Positions 1 through 9,249 of a DNA stretch of 64,000 nucleotides are shown here, in pieces. A model generated the notes under the pieces. It had not been told where the DNA came from, did not search any database, and was given only the letters and a program-made list of their open reading frames with translations. The stretch's first letter is position 1; each line of letters begins with the position of its first letter. Origin of the DNA: JACCTU01 sp963700495 (GTDB lineage Bacteria; Actinomycetota; Thermoleophilia; Gaiellales; Gaiellaceae); contig CAVOXT010000004.1 in assembly GCA_963700495.1 (NCBI GenBank), forward strand, positions 124,001 through 188,000, written 5' to 3'. The position numbers were made by a program, and so were the translations under genes.

Positions 1-3000
1 CTCGGTGCGCGTCACCGACGCGTTCATGGAGGCGGCCGAGGCAGACGGCGAGTGGAACCTCACCGCGCGCACCGACGGCACCGTGATCGAGACGGTCGAC
101 GCGCGCGAGCTGCTGCGCCAGATCGCGCAGGCCGCGTGGGAGTGCGCCGACCCGGGCGTGCAGTACGACACGACGATCAACGCGTGGCACACGCTGCCGA
201 ACACGTCCCGGATCAACGCGTCGAACCCGTGCTTCCCGGGTGACGCGCGTGTGCACACGACGCGCGGACTACTGACGTTCCAGGAGCTCTACGACCTCGC
301 CGCCGAGGGCGAGGAGTTCCGCGTCTACACGCATCGCGCGACTGCGGAGGAGCCCGGAGAAGGCGTGGTCGCCACGAAGCCGCTCGTGGTCATGCAGAAC
401 GGCGTGAAGCCGATCGTGCGCCTTCGCTTCTCCAACGGGCAGGAGCTGCGCTGCACGCCGAACCACCGGCTCTGGACGCTCAACCGCGGCTACGTCGCCG
501 CAGCCGAGCTCACGAGCGAGGACGAGGTTCTGGTCAACGACAGCGCCGACGTCCGGCCGAGGACGCGAGCTGGACTCTGCCGATCAAGATGGAGGCTCGC
601 GGCCCGCTCGCGGCGCGGCCAGGGCGGTGCGGTGGTCGAGCACGATCTGCCGGAGCGCTGGAGCGAGGGCCTCGGCGAGCTGCACCGGCCACCTCGTCGG
701 CGACGGCTGGCTCACGACCGTGCAGACAGGCTGGGTCTATGGCGGCGACGACATCGAGGACGGACTCGCTGCGTTCGCACGAAGGCCTGTTGCGTGAGCT
801 GATCGGGGGCATCTCCGTCCAGCAGATGCAGAACGGCACCGTGCAGCTACGGGCGGGCAGCGAAGCGGTACGGATGTTCTTCCGCCGGCTCGGCGTGAGC
901 ACCGGCGCGCGCGCACGAGAAGCGAGTGCCGGCGCGCGTTTTCGGCGCCCCGGTCGAGACGCAGGCAGCGTTCCTGCGCGGCCTCTTCGGCGCCGACGGC
1001 TGCGTCTCGCGAGTCGAGTCTGGCAAGGCGAGCCGCTACGTCGGTCTCGGGAGCCGGAGCGATGCGCTTCTGCGCGACGTCCAGCGGCTCCTCAGCACCT
1101 TCGGGATCCGCGGTCGCATCTACCGCATCGCCGGAAGCGACGGATCGAAGTTCGCGTACACCCGGAACGACGGCACGCACGTCGAGTACGAATCGCGAAG
1201 CAGGGCTTCGACCTGCGGATCACCGGCTCGGACCTCGAGCGCTTCGCGCACACGATCGGTTTTTCGGCACCGCGCAAGCAGGCCGCGCTCGAGGCGCTGC
1301 TCGAGACGACCAGCTCGTTACGCGACGAAGCGCGGAGCACGCCGCTCGTCGCACGCGAGGACGACGGCCAGGAGGTCGTCTACAACCTGACCGAGCCGCT
1401 CCACCACTCGTACATCGTGGACGGATTCGTCGTCGCGAACTGCAGCGAGTACATGTCGCATCGACGACTCGGCGTGCAACCTCGCGTCGATCAACCTGCT
1501 CAAGTTCCGCCGCGAGGACGGCGAGTTCGACGTCGAGGCGTTCGAGCACACCGTGCGACACGGTCTTCCTCGCGCAGGAGATCCTCGTCGGCTACTCGTC
1601 GTACCCGACGCCCGAGATCGAGCGCAACGCGAAGGCGTTCCGCCAGCTCGGGCTCGGCTACGCGAACCTCGGCGCGCTGCTGATGGCGCGCGGGCTGCCG
1701 TACGACTCCGACGAGGGCCGCGCCTACGCGGCGGCGATCACGGCGCTGATGACGGGCCGCGCGTACCGCAAGTCGGCCGAGATCGCGGCGCGCATGGGCG
1801 CGTTCGCCGGCCACGCGAAGAACCGCGCGCGCGATGCTGAACGTGATCTCGAAGCACCGCGCGTCGGTCGGGAACATCGAGAACGCCGGCACGATCGTGT
1901 CGGCGACCTGCTGACCGCAGCCGCAAGGCGTGGGACGACGCGCTGGACCTGGGCGAGGTCGCCGGCTACCGAAACGCGCAGGCGACGGTGCTCGCGCCGA
2001 CCGGGACGATCAGCTTCATGATGGATTGCGACACGACGGGCGTCGAGCCCGACTTCTCGCTGGTCAAGTCGAAGAAGCTCGTCGGCGGCGGCGAGATCAC
2101 GATCGTGAACAAGACGGTGCCGATGGCGCTCGAGAAGCTCGGCTACACGCCGAACGAGACGAGCGAGATCGTCGCGTTCATCGACGAGCGCAACACGATG
2201 GTCGGCGCGCCGTACCTCAAGACCGAGCACTATCCGGTCTTCGACTGCGCGGTTGGCGAGCGCGCGATCCACTACATGGGCCACGTCAAGATGATGGGCG
2301 CGGTCCAGCCGTTCATCTCGGGGGCCATCTCCAAAACGGTCAACCTCCCTGAGGACACGTCCGTCGAGGAGATCTCGCAGCTCTGGATCGAGGCGTGGCA
2401 GCTCGGCGTGAAGGCGATCGCGATCTACCGCGACAACTGCAAGGTCGCGCAGCCGCTGTCGGGGAAGAGCGACAAGGGCGAGCGCGCTGCCCGGCGCAGC
2501 CGCAATCTCGCCGCCGCACCTGACGCAGCGCCGGCGCCTGCCGGACGACCGCAACGAGGTCGGCCGCAAGTTCCGCGTCGGCGAGTACGAGGGCTACGTG
2601 CACGTCGGCCTCTACGACGACGGCTCGCCCGGCGACATCTTCGTCGACATCGCGAAGGACGGCACCACGATGGCCGGTCTGATGAACTCGCTCTGCATCG
2701 CCGTGTCGCATGGGCCTGCAGTACGGCGTCCCGCCGGAGGTGTACGTCTCGAAGCTCTCGCACATGCGCTTCGAGCCGAGCGGCCTCACGAACGACGCAG
2801 ACATCCGCGCAGCGAAGTCGATCGTCGACTACATCTTCCGCTGGTTCGGCAAGAAGTTCCTGACGACGGAGCAGCAGGAGGAGGCGGGGATCCTCTCGGC
2901 GGAGGTGAAGGCACGCCTGGCAGCGTCGTATTCAAGCGGCGGGGCACTCCAGCGGCGACGGCGACGTCAGTGGAAGCGCCGAGCCCGGGCCAGACGGCGC

Positions 3001-3113
3001 TCTTCAACGCGTGGGAGGACGCGGTCGAGTGCGCGAGGTGCGGCGGCCGGATGGTGCGGACGGGCAGCTGCTACACGTGCCGCGACTGCGGCACGAACAC
3101 GGGCTGTAGCTGA
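1..3113 (+). CDS. nrdJ: Vitamin B12-dependent (class II) ribonucleotide reductase, 5'-truncated, intein-containing, frameshifted
   Basis: Reduces ribonucleotides to deoxyribonucleotides with adenosylcobalamin. The window opens inside the gene: the frame from base 2 reads SVRVTDAFMEA, a conserved internal segment, so the real start lies upstream. Later landmarks are INASNP (before the intein), CSEYM (after it), the class II hallmark APTGTISFMMDCDTTG near 1985-2040, and a C-terminal zinc-ribbon tail CARCGGRM...CYTCRDCG ending at TGA 3111-3113. The reading frame changes several times (for example just after 1455, near 1555, 1830, 1910, 2490, 2710 and 2930), but each segment matches the family. 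Indel error is more likely than decay because active-site and tail motifs are all kept. A rho-independent terminator follows. Confidence 0.9.
230..1440 (+). other. Intein with LAGLIDADG homing endonuclease inserted in nrdJ
   Basis: A protein-splicing element splits the conserved NPCSEY motif of the reductase: extein ...INASNP, intein Cys at 230-232, intein Asn at 1438-1440, then +1 Cys of CSEYM. Hint block A (CFPGDARVHT) and block B (CTPNHRLWT, about 453-480) form the N-terminal splicing half. The two dodecapeptide endonuclease motifs are HLVGDGWLT (about 689-715) and FLRGLFGADG (971-1000). Block F is HHSYIVDGFVVAN. The penultimate residue is Ala instead of the usual His, a known but minority variant. 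The element is about 403 codons with at least three frame changes (1,211 bases is not a multiple of three), so an unbroken product cannot be read directly. Confidence 0.88.
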
Positions 3114-3134
3114 CCGCGATCAAGTGGATTGACT

Positions 3135-3157
3135 GAAGGGGCCGCAGAGGCCCCTTC
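3135..3157 (+). terminator. Intrinsic terminator of nrdJ
   Basis: A perfect 9-bp stem (gaaggggcc / ggccccttc) with loop gcaga lies 22 bases after the nrdJ stop. No long T-run follows, as is common in GC-rich actinobacteria. The rest of the gap up to the end of dinB at 3292 shows nothing recognisable. Confidence 0.7.
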
Positions 3158-3291
3158 AACGTTCAGGGACAGGCTCATCGTTGCGACCCGAGCTTCCAAC
3201 TCGCTTCCTCCGCCCGTCGAATGTCCGGCCTTGACCAAGCGCGCGTCGCGGAGCCGCACCCAAGCTAGCGCCGTGCGCCGCCGACAGACGT

Positions 3292-4494
3292 TCAATCGGC
3301 AAGAAGAGGCACCGAAAGCCCCTCGTCGCGGCCGAGCAGCACGGCGCGGGTGACGGCGTTGGGGCCGAAGCGCTCGCGGATCCCGTCCAGCGCGGCGTCG
3401 AGCGCGAGCGCGTCGTGCCCGTCGAGCGGGAGGACGAGCTGGAGCGACGCGTCGTCGTCCAGGTTGGCGAGCGAGATACCGACGAGCGTGATGCCCTCGC
3501 GTTCGATCACCGGCCTTGCCTCCGCGAGGAGCCGGCGCGTCAGCTCGAGGATCGTCGCGGTATCCGCAGTCGGATGCCGAAGCGTGTGCGATCGCGTCGC
3601 CCGGGAGAAGTCGTCGAAACGGAGCCGGAGAACCACTGTGCGGCCGACACGGCCCGCTCTTCGCATCCTGCGCGTCACTCGCTCGACCAGGCCGATCGCG
3701 ACAGCGTCGATTGCGTCCGGCGACTTCGGCGAACGGCCGAGTGCGCGCTGTGAGCCGATCGAGCGCCGACGCCGGCCGGGATGCACGGGCCGAGGATCCT
3801 CATTGTGCGCCAGCGCGTGCAGGTGACGCCCCTGGGCGCGGCCGAGCATCGCAACGAGCGCCTCCTCCGGGACGCGGGCGACGTCGCCGACAACGCGGAT
3901 CCCGCGGCCGTGGAGCTTCCCCGCGGTGACTCCGCCGACGCCCCAGAGCCTCTCGACGGGAAGCGGGTGGAGGAACTCGAGTTCGCGGTCAGGCGGAACG
4001 AGAAGCAGGCCGTCCGGCTTCGCGACGCCGCTCGCGACCTTGGCGAGGAACTTCGTCCTCGCCACACCGACTGTGACCGCAAGGCCGACACGCTTTCGCA
4101 TGGAAAGCCGCAGCCGGGCCGCGATCTCCATCGGCGTTCCGGCAATCCGACGCATCCCACGCGTGTCGAGGAACGCCTCGTCGATCGAGAGCCCCTCGAC
4201 GAACGGCGACATATCGTCGAACACGCGATACGCAGACTTGCTCGCCTCGGAGTACGCCGACATGCGTGGCGGCACGACGACTGCCTCAGGGCACAGTCGC
4301 CGCGCCCGACCGAGCGTCATCGCCGTGCGCACGCCGAACGCCTTCGCTTCGTAGCTCGCCGCGAGCACGACCCCCGCCCCGACGATCACCGGCCTGCCGC
4401 GAAGCTGCGGGTCGTCGCGCTGCTCTACGGACGCGTAAAACGCGTCCAGGTCCGCGTGCAGAATCGTTGCGTCGATACGAACACATGTTCGCAC
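3292..4494 (-). CDS. dinB: DNA polymerase IV (Y-family translesion polymerase)
   Basis: About 400 aa, the usual Pol IV length, and intact. It copies past damaged template bases. Palm motifs are visible: HADLDAFYASVE near the N-terminus (first catalytic Asp) and SIDEAFLD (second Asp/Glu pair). Helix-hairpin-helix segments of the thumb (LWGVGGVTAGKLHGRGI) and a little-finger domain (GRTVVLRLRFDDFSRATRS) follow. The start is taken as GTG at 4494 (VRTCVRIDATILHADLDAF); the frame stays open upstream but that part runs into msrA in another phase and has no homology. It lies 74 bases downstream of msrA on the same strand, so co-transcription is possible. Confidence 0.93.
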   Translation of the reverse strand: MRTCVRIDATILHADLDAFYASVEQRDDPQLRGRPVIVGAGVVLAASYEAKAFGVRTAMTLGRARRLCPEAVVVPPRMSAYSEASKSAYRVFDDMSPFVEGLSIDEAFLDTRGMRRIAGTPMEIAARLRLSMRKRVGLAVTVGVARTKFLAKVASGVAKPDGLLLVPPDRELEFLHPLPVERLWGVGGVTAGKLHGRGIRVVGDVARVPEEALVAMLGRAQGRHLHALAHNEDPRPVHPGRRRRSIGSQRALGRSPKSPDAIDAVAIGLVERVTRRMRRAGRVGRTVVLRLRFDDFSRATRSHTLRHPTADTATILELTRRLLAEARPVIEREGITLVGISLANLDDDASLQLVLPLDGHDALALDAALDGIRERFGPNAVTRAVLLGRDEGLSVPLLAD

Positions 4495-4568
4495 ACCCGG
4501 GACCGACACCGCCACCCCTAGGAACGCTGAGCAAGAGCCGGCTCTCTGAGAGACCGACGCCTGTGTGA

Positions 4569-5090
4569 CTAGTTGACGGACGCCGTTGTACGCCGCGGCA
4601 GGACCCAGTTCGCCCGCGGGAAGTGGCACGTGTAGCCGTGGGGATATCGCTCGAGGTAGTCCTGATGCTCGGGCTCCGCCTCCCAGAACGGGCCGGCCGG
4701 CGCCACCTCCGTCACGACTTTCCCCGGCCAGAGGCCTGACGCTTCGACGTCCGCGATCGTGTCCTCCGCGACGCGGCGTTGCTCCTCGTCGACGTAGAAG
4801 ATCGCCGAGCGATAGCTCATCCCGATGTCGTTGCCCTGACGGTTCAGCGTCGTCGGGTCGTGGATCTGGAAAAAGAGCTCGAGCAGATCGCGGTAGGAGG
4901 TCTGCTCCGGATCGAAAACGATCTCGATCGCCTCCGCGTGCGTACCGTGGTTGCGGTACGTCGCGTTCGGGACGTCGCCGCCCGCGTAACCGACCCGGGT
5001 CGACAGAACGCCCGGACGCCTCCGGATGAGGTCCTGCATCCCCCAGAAGCATCCGCCGGCGAGGATGGCCTTCTCGATGGAACCGTTCAC
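4569..5090 (-). CDS. msrA: Peptide methionine-S-sulfoxide reductase, copy 1
   Basis: Repairs oxidised methionine (S epimer) in proteins. The 173-aa product has the catalytic motif GGCFWGMQ near residue 14, the family segments GYAGGDVPNATYRNHGTHAEA and FFQIHDPTTLNRQGNDIG, and the usual length. GTG at 5090 starts the protein 9 residues before GGCFW. It is nearly identical to the copy at 6903-7421; only scattered substitutions differ, mostly at the ends. The two copies flank a PadR regulator and a membrane protein in the same orientation, which suggests a local duplication. The frame reads on upstream for hundreds of codons without a stop, but those belong to the antisense-phase of the permease gene. 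Confidence 0.94.
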   Translation of the reverse strand: MNGSIEKAILAGGCFWGMQDLIRRRPGVLSTRVGYAGGDVPNATYRNHGTHAEAIEIVFDPEQTSYRDLLELFFQIHDPTTLNRQGNDIGMSYRSAIFYVDEEQRRVAEDTIADVEASGLWPGKVVTEVAPAGPFWEAEPEHQDYLERYPHGYTCHFPRANWVLPRRTTASVN

Positions 5091-5133
5091 CGCACCTAGG
5101 GTACCGGCGGCTGGTCGGCCGACCGACCAGCGA

Positions 5134-6477
5134 TCAGCTAAAGCCGAACAGCGGCGGGAGGACGACCACGACCGCGGCGGCCCACAGGGCGAAGACGGGA
5201 AGGTAGGTGGTCTGCCAGCGCTCGAGCCGGTGGAGCGTGCGTGCGTCGCGTGAGGAATCGGGCAGAGAGCCAGGCGGCGCCGGCCAGGTTCACGAGGAGG
5301 ACGAGGTTGAGGCCGAGCGCTGCCGTTCGGTTCGGGGTGAACCCGAGGTCGCCGATCCGAGCGATCATCGAGCCGAGCACCATCACGTCGAGCACGAGGG
5401 CGCTGACGACCGCGACCAGCTGGATGCGGTCCATCCAGTCCGGCGACGTGGACGGGTCGCGCGCGGACATCCCGTACAGGACGAGCGCGAGGACGACCAC
5501 CAGCAGTGCGTCGAAGACGCTGAGGAGCTCGCGATCGAACGCGTCGCCGAGCCCGGTCACGGCGTAGACGACGGCGGCGCCGGCCAGCATCACCGCGAAC
5601 AGCGGCGTGAAGAGCATCGTGAGCACCGGCGCCATGTTCTCGACGACCCGTTGCTTCGACTCGACGAGCCACGCGGCCACGATCACGGCACCCGCCGCAC
5701 CTGACGGCAGCACCCACTCGGCGATCCGGTCGACGTCGACCCCCGTGGGCTGCGAGGATCGCAGCGGTCAGTCCCATGAGCACGCCGCCCCCGAGCGCGA
5801 TCAGCACGTAGTAGATGAACCACTCGCCCGTGAAGCGGACGAAGTCCATGCGCCGCTCGTGCGATCGGAGCGTGCCGCCCATGTACGGGTAGGCGACCAC
5901 GAACCACAGCACGACCGGCAGATGGAGCGCGACGAGGACCTCGGTGTCCGAGTCCGCGTCGTACGGGTAGAGGTTGACCACGAGCGCAGCGACCACGAAC
6001 GGCGCCGCGTCAGCACCCATCCCCGGGTGTCCAGCTGCCGCCGGCGGGCGAAGTACGCGGCGAGAAACGGCAACACGAACAGGCTGACGTTCCGCGCCAG
6101 CCAGGTCGGCTCCTCGTCGGGGAAGCCGGCAGCGAGGCGTGCGACCTGGATCGACGACCGCCGCAGCCACGGCGAAGACGAGCGGCTCGAGCCAGCCGCC
6201 GGCCGCGCGCGCCGGCTCGTCGTCACTGCTCAGGACGAGCTGTTTCCACAGTCGGCCGCTGTGCTCGCGTGCGAACTCCCTGCGACAGGCTGTCGACGTC
6301 GCCCATCCGCTTCACGGCGACCAGGAACGCCTCGTCGTCCGTGAGGCCGGCCGCGTTCAGCTCGGCGATCTGATGGCGAAGATGGTCCTCCAGCTCGTCG
6401 ACGTCGCGGCCGTTGACGCCCGGGGCGTCCGCGACGTAGGCCCGCCATTCCGCGATCTGTGACTCCACGCTCTCCAC
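5134..6477 (-). CDS. Permease-prefix-domain multi-pass membrane protein (frameshifted)
   Basis: Function unknown. The N-terminal about 80 residues (MESVESQIAEWRAYVADAPG..., ending near 6225) match the soluble helical 'permease prefix domain 1' often encoded next to PadR regulators. The remainder is hydrophobic: segments such as LFVLPFLAAYF, VVAALVVNLYPYD, YVLIALGGGVLMGLTAAILA, MLFTPLFAVMLAGAAVVYAV, LLVVVLALVLYGM and LNLVLLVNLAGAAWLSARFL give at least seven membrane spans, read from three phases (breaks near 6230, 6140, 6020, 5745 and 5240). Stop TGA is at 5134-5136. It starts (GTG 6477) 3 bases after padR, so the pair forms a regulator-target operon. The overall architecture resembles DUF4153-like integral membrane proteins; that assignment is tentative. 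Confidence 0.75.
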
Positions 6478-6480
6478 GGC

Positions 6481-6840
6481 TCACGCCTCGCCCAACGCGG
6501 TCAGCAGCCCACCGGGGCCTGGCCAGACGTCGTTCAGCGCGCGGGTGACGGCCGCCCACTGCCGTTGCTGCTCCGCGAGCGCTGCTCGTCCGTCGTCGGT
6601 GAGCATGTAGTACTGGCGGCGACGCCCTTCCGGCGGCGTTCGCCACTCCGTCGTCACGTATCCGAGCCGGCGGAGGCGATGGAGCAGTGGGTAGAGCATC
6701 CCGTCGGTCCACTCGAGCTCGCCCCCGGAGAGCGCGCGCACCCGCTTGAGGATGGCGTAGCCGTAGCTCTCACCCTCCGCCAGGATCGCGAGCACGAGCG
6801 GTGTCGACGAGGCCGCGACTAGGTCCTTGTCGATGTGCAA
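6481..6840 (-). CDS. PadR family transcriptional regulator
   Basis: 119 aa. Winged-helix repressor with the family signature LVLAILAEGESYGYAILKRV, followed by a recognition region MLYPLLHRLRRLGYVTTEW and the wing PPEGRRRQYYMLTDDGRAAL. It starts at TTG 6840 (reads MHIDKDLVAAS); no ATG or GTG fits and the family begins just before KDLVAAS. There is no clear Shine-Dalgarno sequence. The gene is followed 3 bases later by the membrane protein, the typical target of such a regulator. Two inverted repeats sit directly upstream and probably mediate autoregulation. Confidence 0.9.
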   Translation of the reverse strand: MHIDKDLVAASSTPLVLAILAEGESYGYAILKRVRALSGGELEWTDGMLYPLLHRLRRLGYVTTEWRTPPEGRRRQYYMLTDDGRAALAEQQRQWAAVTRALNDVWPGPGGLLTALGEA

Positions 6841-6841
6841 A

Positions 6842-6880
6842 CCGTGGTTCCACGGATCGTAGTGCTATGCATAGCACTAC
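6842..6880 (-). promoter_or_regulatory. Probable PadR operator: two adjacent palindromes
   Basis: A perfect 22-bp palindrome (gtagtgctatg / catagcactac, 6859-6880) and a second inverted repeat ccgtgg-tt-ccacgg (6842-6855) fill the space between the padR start at 6840 and the end of msrA copy 2. They lie where the padR promoter must be. The role as a PadR binding site is inferred from position. Confidence 0.65.
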
Positions 6881-6902
6881 AATGTAACAGAGCCGCGCTC
6901 CC

Positions 6903-7421
6903 CTAGCTGGCGGCTACCGCGCGCCGCGGCAGAACCCAGTTCGGCCGCGGGAAGTGGCACGTGTACCCGTCGGGATACCGCTCGAGGTAGTCCTGATGCT
7001 CGGGCTCGGCCTCCCAGAACGGCCCCACCGGTGCAACCTCGGTCACGACCTTCCCGGGCCAGATGCCCGAAGCCTCGACGTCCGCGATCGTGTCCTCCGC
7101 GACGCGGCGCTGCTCCTCGTCGACGTAGAAGATCGCCGAGCGATAGCTCGTCCCGATGTCGTTGCCCTGGCGGTTCAGCGTCGTCGGGTCGTGGATCTGG
7201 AAGAACAACTCGAGCAGATCACGGTAGGACGTCTGCTCGGGATCGAAGACGATCTCGATCGCCTCCGCGTGCGTGCCGTGGTCGCGGTACGTCGCGTTCG
7301 GCACGTCGCCGCCCGTGTAACCGACCCGCGTCGACACGACGCCGGCCCGCCTCCGGATGAGGTCCTGCATCCCCCAGAAGCACCCTCCGGCGAGGATTGC
7401 CTTCTCGGTCGAACCGCTCAT
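6903..7421 (-). CDS. msrA: Peptide methionine-S-sulfoxide reductase, copy 2
   Basis: 172 aa, same activity as copy 1, with GGCFWGMQDLIRRR near the start and the same core. Start chosen at ATG 7421 (MSGSTEKAIL) because AGGAGG lies 8 bases upstream; the GTG three codons earlier would overlap that site. Compared with copy 1, differences are conservative (for example GYTGG for GYAGG, NDIGTS for NDIGMS) and both tails end in WVLPRR plus a short variable end. No partner msrB is seen in the window. Confidence 0.95.
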   Translation of the reverse strand: MSGSTEKAILAGGCFWGMQDLIRRRAGVVSTRVGYTGGDVPNATYRDHGTHAEAIEIVFDPEQTSYRDLLELFFQIHDPTTLNRQGNDIGTSYRSAIFYVDEEQRRVAEDTIADVEASGIWPGKVVTEVAPVGPFWEAEPEHQDYLERYPDGYTCHFPRPNWVLPRRAVAAS

Positions 7422-7556
7422 GAACTCCACCTCCTGACGAACAACGCTGCGAAGTCAGAGTACCGAGCGGCGGTCCGTCGCCACTCGTCCAGAAGGCGAT
7501 CTCCGTGCCGTCACTCGACGTGACACGGCTGTCGACTGCGGCCACTGCCGACTCGC

Positions 7557-8018
7557 CTAGCGAGCAGTCAACCGCTCAACGACCTCGCGCAGGCGGCCGA
7601 TCGCGTACGCCCAGTTGTGGCACTTGAAGCTGCGCAGGTCGCGGACCGGCGCGTCACAGCCGTAGCAGCGGAGATCGGCGATCGCCCGCGGCGCTTCGAC
7701 GTTGACGAACTTCTTGTCGCCGAGGATTACCTTCGCGAGCAGCTCCTTGCGGTGCACCTCCGACAGCGCGCTCGACACGATGTCGAGCCAGTTCGTCTCG
7801 CGCCCACACGAGCGGCAGTTCCGCGTGTCGCCGCTCACCCAGAGCGGCGCACCGATTGTGCTCGGCTCCATTCCGAGTAGACGCTCGATCTCCCGTACGT
7901 CCTGATCCGTTGTGAGCCAGCGCTCCTTGCCGGGCAACGAGCGCGGCGAGTCGTACACCTGTTGAAAGAGCTCCTTGCTGACTTGGCGGGTGGCGCCTGG
8001 GCTCTTGCTCTGCGGCAT
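7557..8018 (-). CDS. Hypothetical zinc-ribbon-like protein
   Basis: 153 aa, not recognised. A strong ribosome binding site (GGAGGAGG) lies 5 bases before ATG 8018. The N-terminal third is charged (MPQSKSPGATRQVSKELF...). Two cysteine pairs, CRSCG (near residue 69) and CYGC (near residue 119), plus a later KCHNWAY, suggest a split zinc-binding site. The segment between them (WLDIVSSALSEVHRKELL) looks helical. No signal peptide or membrane span. It is a single-gene unit between msrA copy 2 and the divergent propeller gene. A nucleic-acid-associated or small regulatory role is possible but not shown. Confidence 0.7.
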   Translation of the reverse strand: MPQSKSPGATRQVSKELFQQVYDSPRSLPGKERWLTTDQDVREIERLLGMEPSTIGAPLWVSGDTRNCRSCGRETNWLDIVSSALSEVHRKELLAKVILGDKKFVNVEAPRAIADLRCYGCDAPVRDLRSFKCHNWAYAIGRLREVVERLTAR

Positions 8019-8103
8019 CGCGACCTCCTCCGTCGTGCGTCAAGCGAACTCTTAACCAGCCGGCAGGCGCGACACAACCTCCTGCCGGTACGGCTTCGAG
8101 CTC

Positions 8104-8250
8104 GTGCGCGAGCTGAGCGACGTCGACGGGCTCGTCACGAGCGGCGGCGGAGGTCTCGGACCGCTGGAGGTCGGGTCGCTCGTGCTCGGGTTCTTCGCCG
8201 GGCTGCCGAGCGCGCTCTACCTGGGCTGGCGCCTCCGCACCCACGCCTGA
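8104..8250 (+). CDS. Small single-span membrane protein or gene remnant
   Basis: An open frame of 48 codons from GTG 8104 to TGA 8250. It has a polar N-terminus and one hydrophobic span near the end (VGSLVLGFFAGLPSALYLGWRLR). No ribosome binding site precedes the GTG and the same frame is open back to about 8055. It could be a real small membrane protein, or the surviving C-terminus of a larger one. The next gene starts 19 bases later. Confidence 0.3.
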   Translation: MRELSDVDGLVTSGGGGLGPLEVGSLVLGFFAGLPSALYLGWRLRTHA

Positions 8251-8269
8251 GCCTGTTAGAAGTCCGGCT

Positions 8270-9139
8270 GTGAACGACTTCCCGCTGCCGGGTTCCGCCA
8301 CCGCAACGGTCGCGGTCCCCCCTCCGGGCGAAGGCGTCGGCTGGTGGGCGGGATCGTCGAGCGCTGCGCTCGACGAAGACGGCACCTACGTCGTCGCCTA
8401 CCGCGTCCGGACCGGCGAGAAGGGCCGCGGGTCGACCGTCGTTGCTCGCTCCGACGACGGCGAGCGCTTCACAACCGTCGCCGAGCTCGACCAGGCGCGT
8501 TTCAACGCAGCGTCGATGGAGCGACCTTCGCTCGTCCGCACCGACGAAGGCCGCTGGCGCCTCTACGTTTGCTCCGCCTCGCCCGCGCCGAGCAAGCACT
8601 GGTGGATCGACGCTCTGGAAGCTGCCGACCCCGCCGACTTCGCGACTGCGGAGGCACGCCCCGTGTTCCCCGGCGACGAGTTCACCGGCGTCAAGGATCC
8701 GCTCGTGCAACGCACCGCCGACGGCGGCTGGCAGGCGTGGATCTGCTGCCACCCGCTCGACGTTCCCGACGAAGAGGACCGCATGACGACGGCGTACGCG
8801 ACGAGCAAGGACGGGCTCGAGTGGGAGTGGCACGGCACCGTGCTCGCCCCGCGCGCCGGCACATGGGACCAGCGCGGCGCCCGCGTCACAACCGTCCTCC
8901 CCGACGGTCGCGCTGCCTACGACGGCCGCGCGAGCAAGGAGGAAAACTGGTTCGAGCGGATCGGCCTCGCACGCCACACCGGCGACGGTCGGCTCGAGCA
9001 GACGAACACCGCCGCCGCCTACGATGCGCGCTACCTCGACGTGCTCCCGCTCCCGAACGGCGGTTACCGCATCTACTACGAGGCGCGGCTGCCAGACGAG
9101 AGCCACGAGCTCCGCACGGAGCTCATCGACCCCCGCTAG
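8270..9139 (+). CDS. Five-bladed beta-propeller glycosidase-like protein (GH43/GH62/GH130-like fold)
   Basis: 289 aa, intact, GTG start at 8270. No signal peptide. Repeated blade signatures are seen: SSSAALDEDGTYVVAYRVRTG, ERPSLVRTDEGRWRLYVCSAS, VKDPLVQRTADGGWQAWICCH, MTTAYATSKDGLEWEWHGT and LDVLPLPNGGYRIYYEARL. The 'DGxxW.LY' pattern is typical of the arabinanase/levansucrase/invertase superfamily. Catalytic carboxylates cannot be assigned with certainty, so the substrate is open and a non-enzymatic role is possible. It stands apart from the polysaccharide locus. Confidence 0.7.
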   Translation: MNDFPLPGSATATVAVPPPGEGVGWWAGSSSAALDEDGTYVVAYRVRTGEKGRGSTVVARSDDGERFTTVAELDQARFNAASMERPSLVRTDEGRWRLYVCSASPAPSKHWWIDALEAADPADFATAEARPVFPGDEFTGVKDPLVQRTADGGWQAWICCHPLDVPDEEDRMTTAYATSKDGLEWEWHGTVLAPRAGTWDQRGARVTTVLPDGRAAYDGRASKEENWFERIGLARHTGDGRLEQTNTAAAYDARYLDVLPLPNGGYRIYYEARLPDESHELRTELIDPR

Positions 9140-9249
9140 CGCGCCGCCCAAGGGAAGAAATCGGACTCCGTGCGCGTCTTGTCAGCAGAAGGCCGCACTG
9201 CGCGCTGATCCAGCGTTCCGAGCGCGCTATGACGAAGGAGGAAGACGCG

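Noticed and set aside
1..3113. nrdJ as a decayed pseudogene
   Set aside because: All active-site and zinc-tail motifs are kept and similar slips hit many essential genes, so sequencing indels explain it better.
3292..5052. A 586-aa extended DinB
   Set aside because: Residues before VRTCVRIDATIL are the out-of-phase reading of msrA copy 1; Pol IV begins just before the DLDAF motif.
4569..6170. A 533-aa protein with MsrA at its C-terminus
   Set aside because: The upstream part is partly the permease read in phase and partly its out-of-phase shadow; MsrA is complete from GTG 5090.
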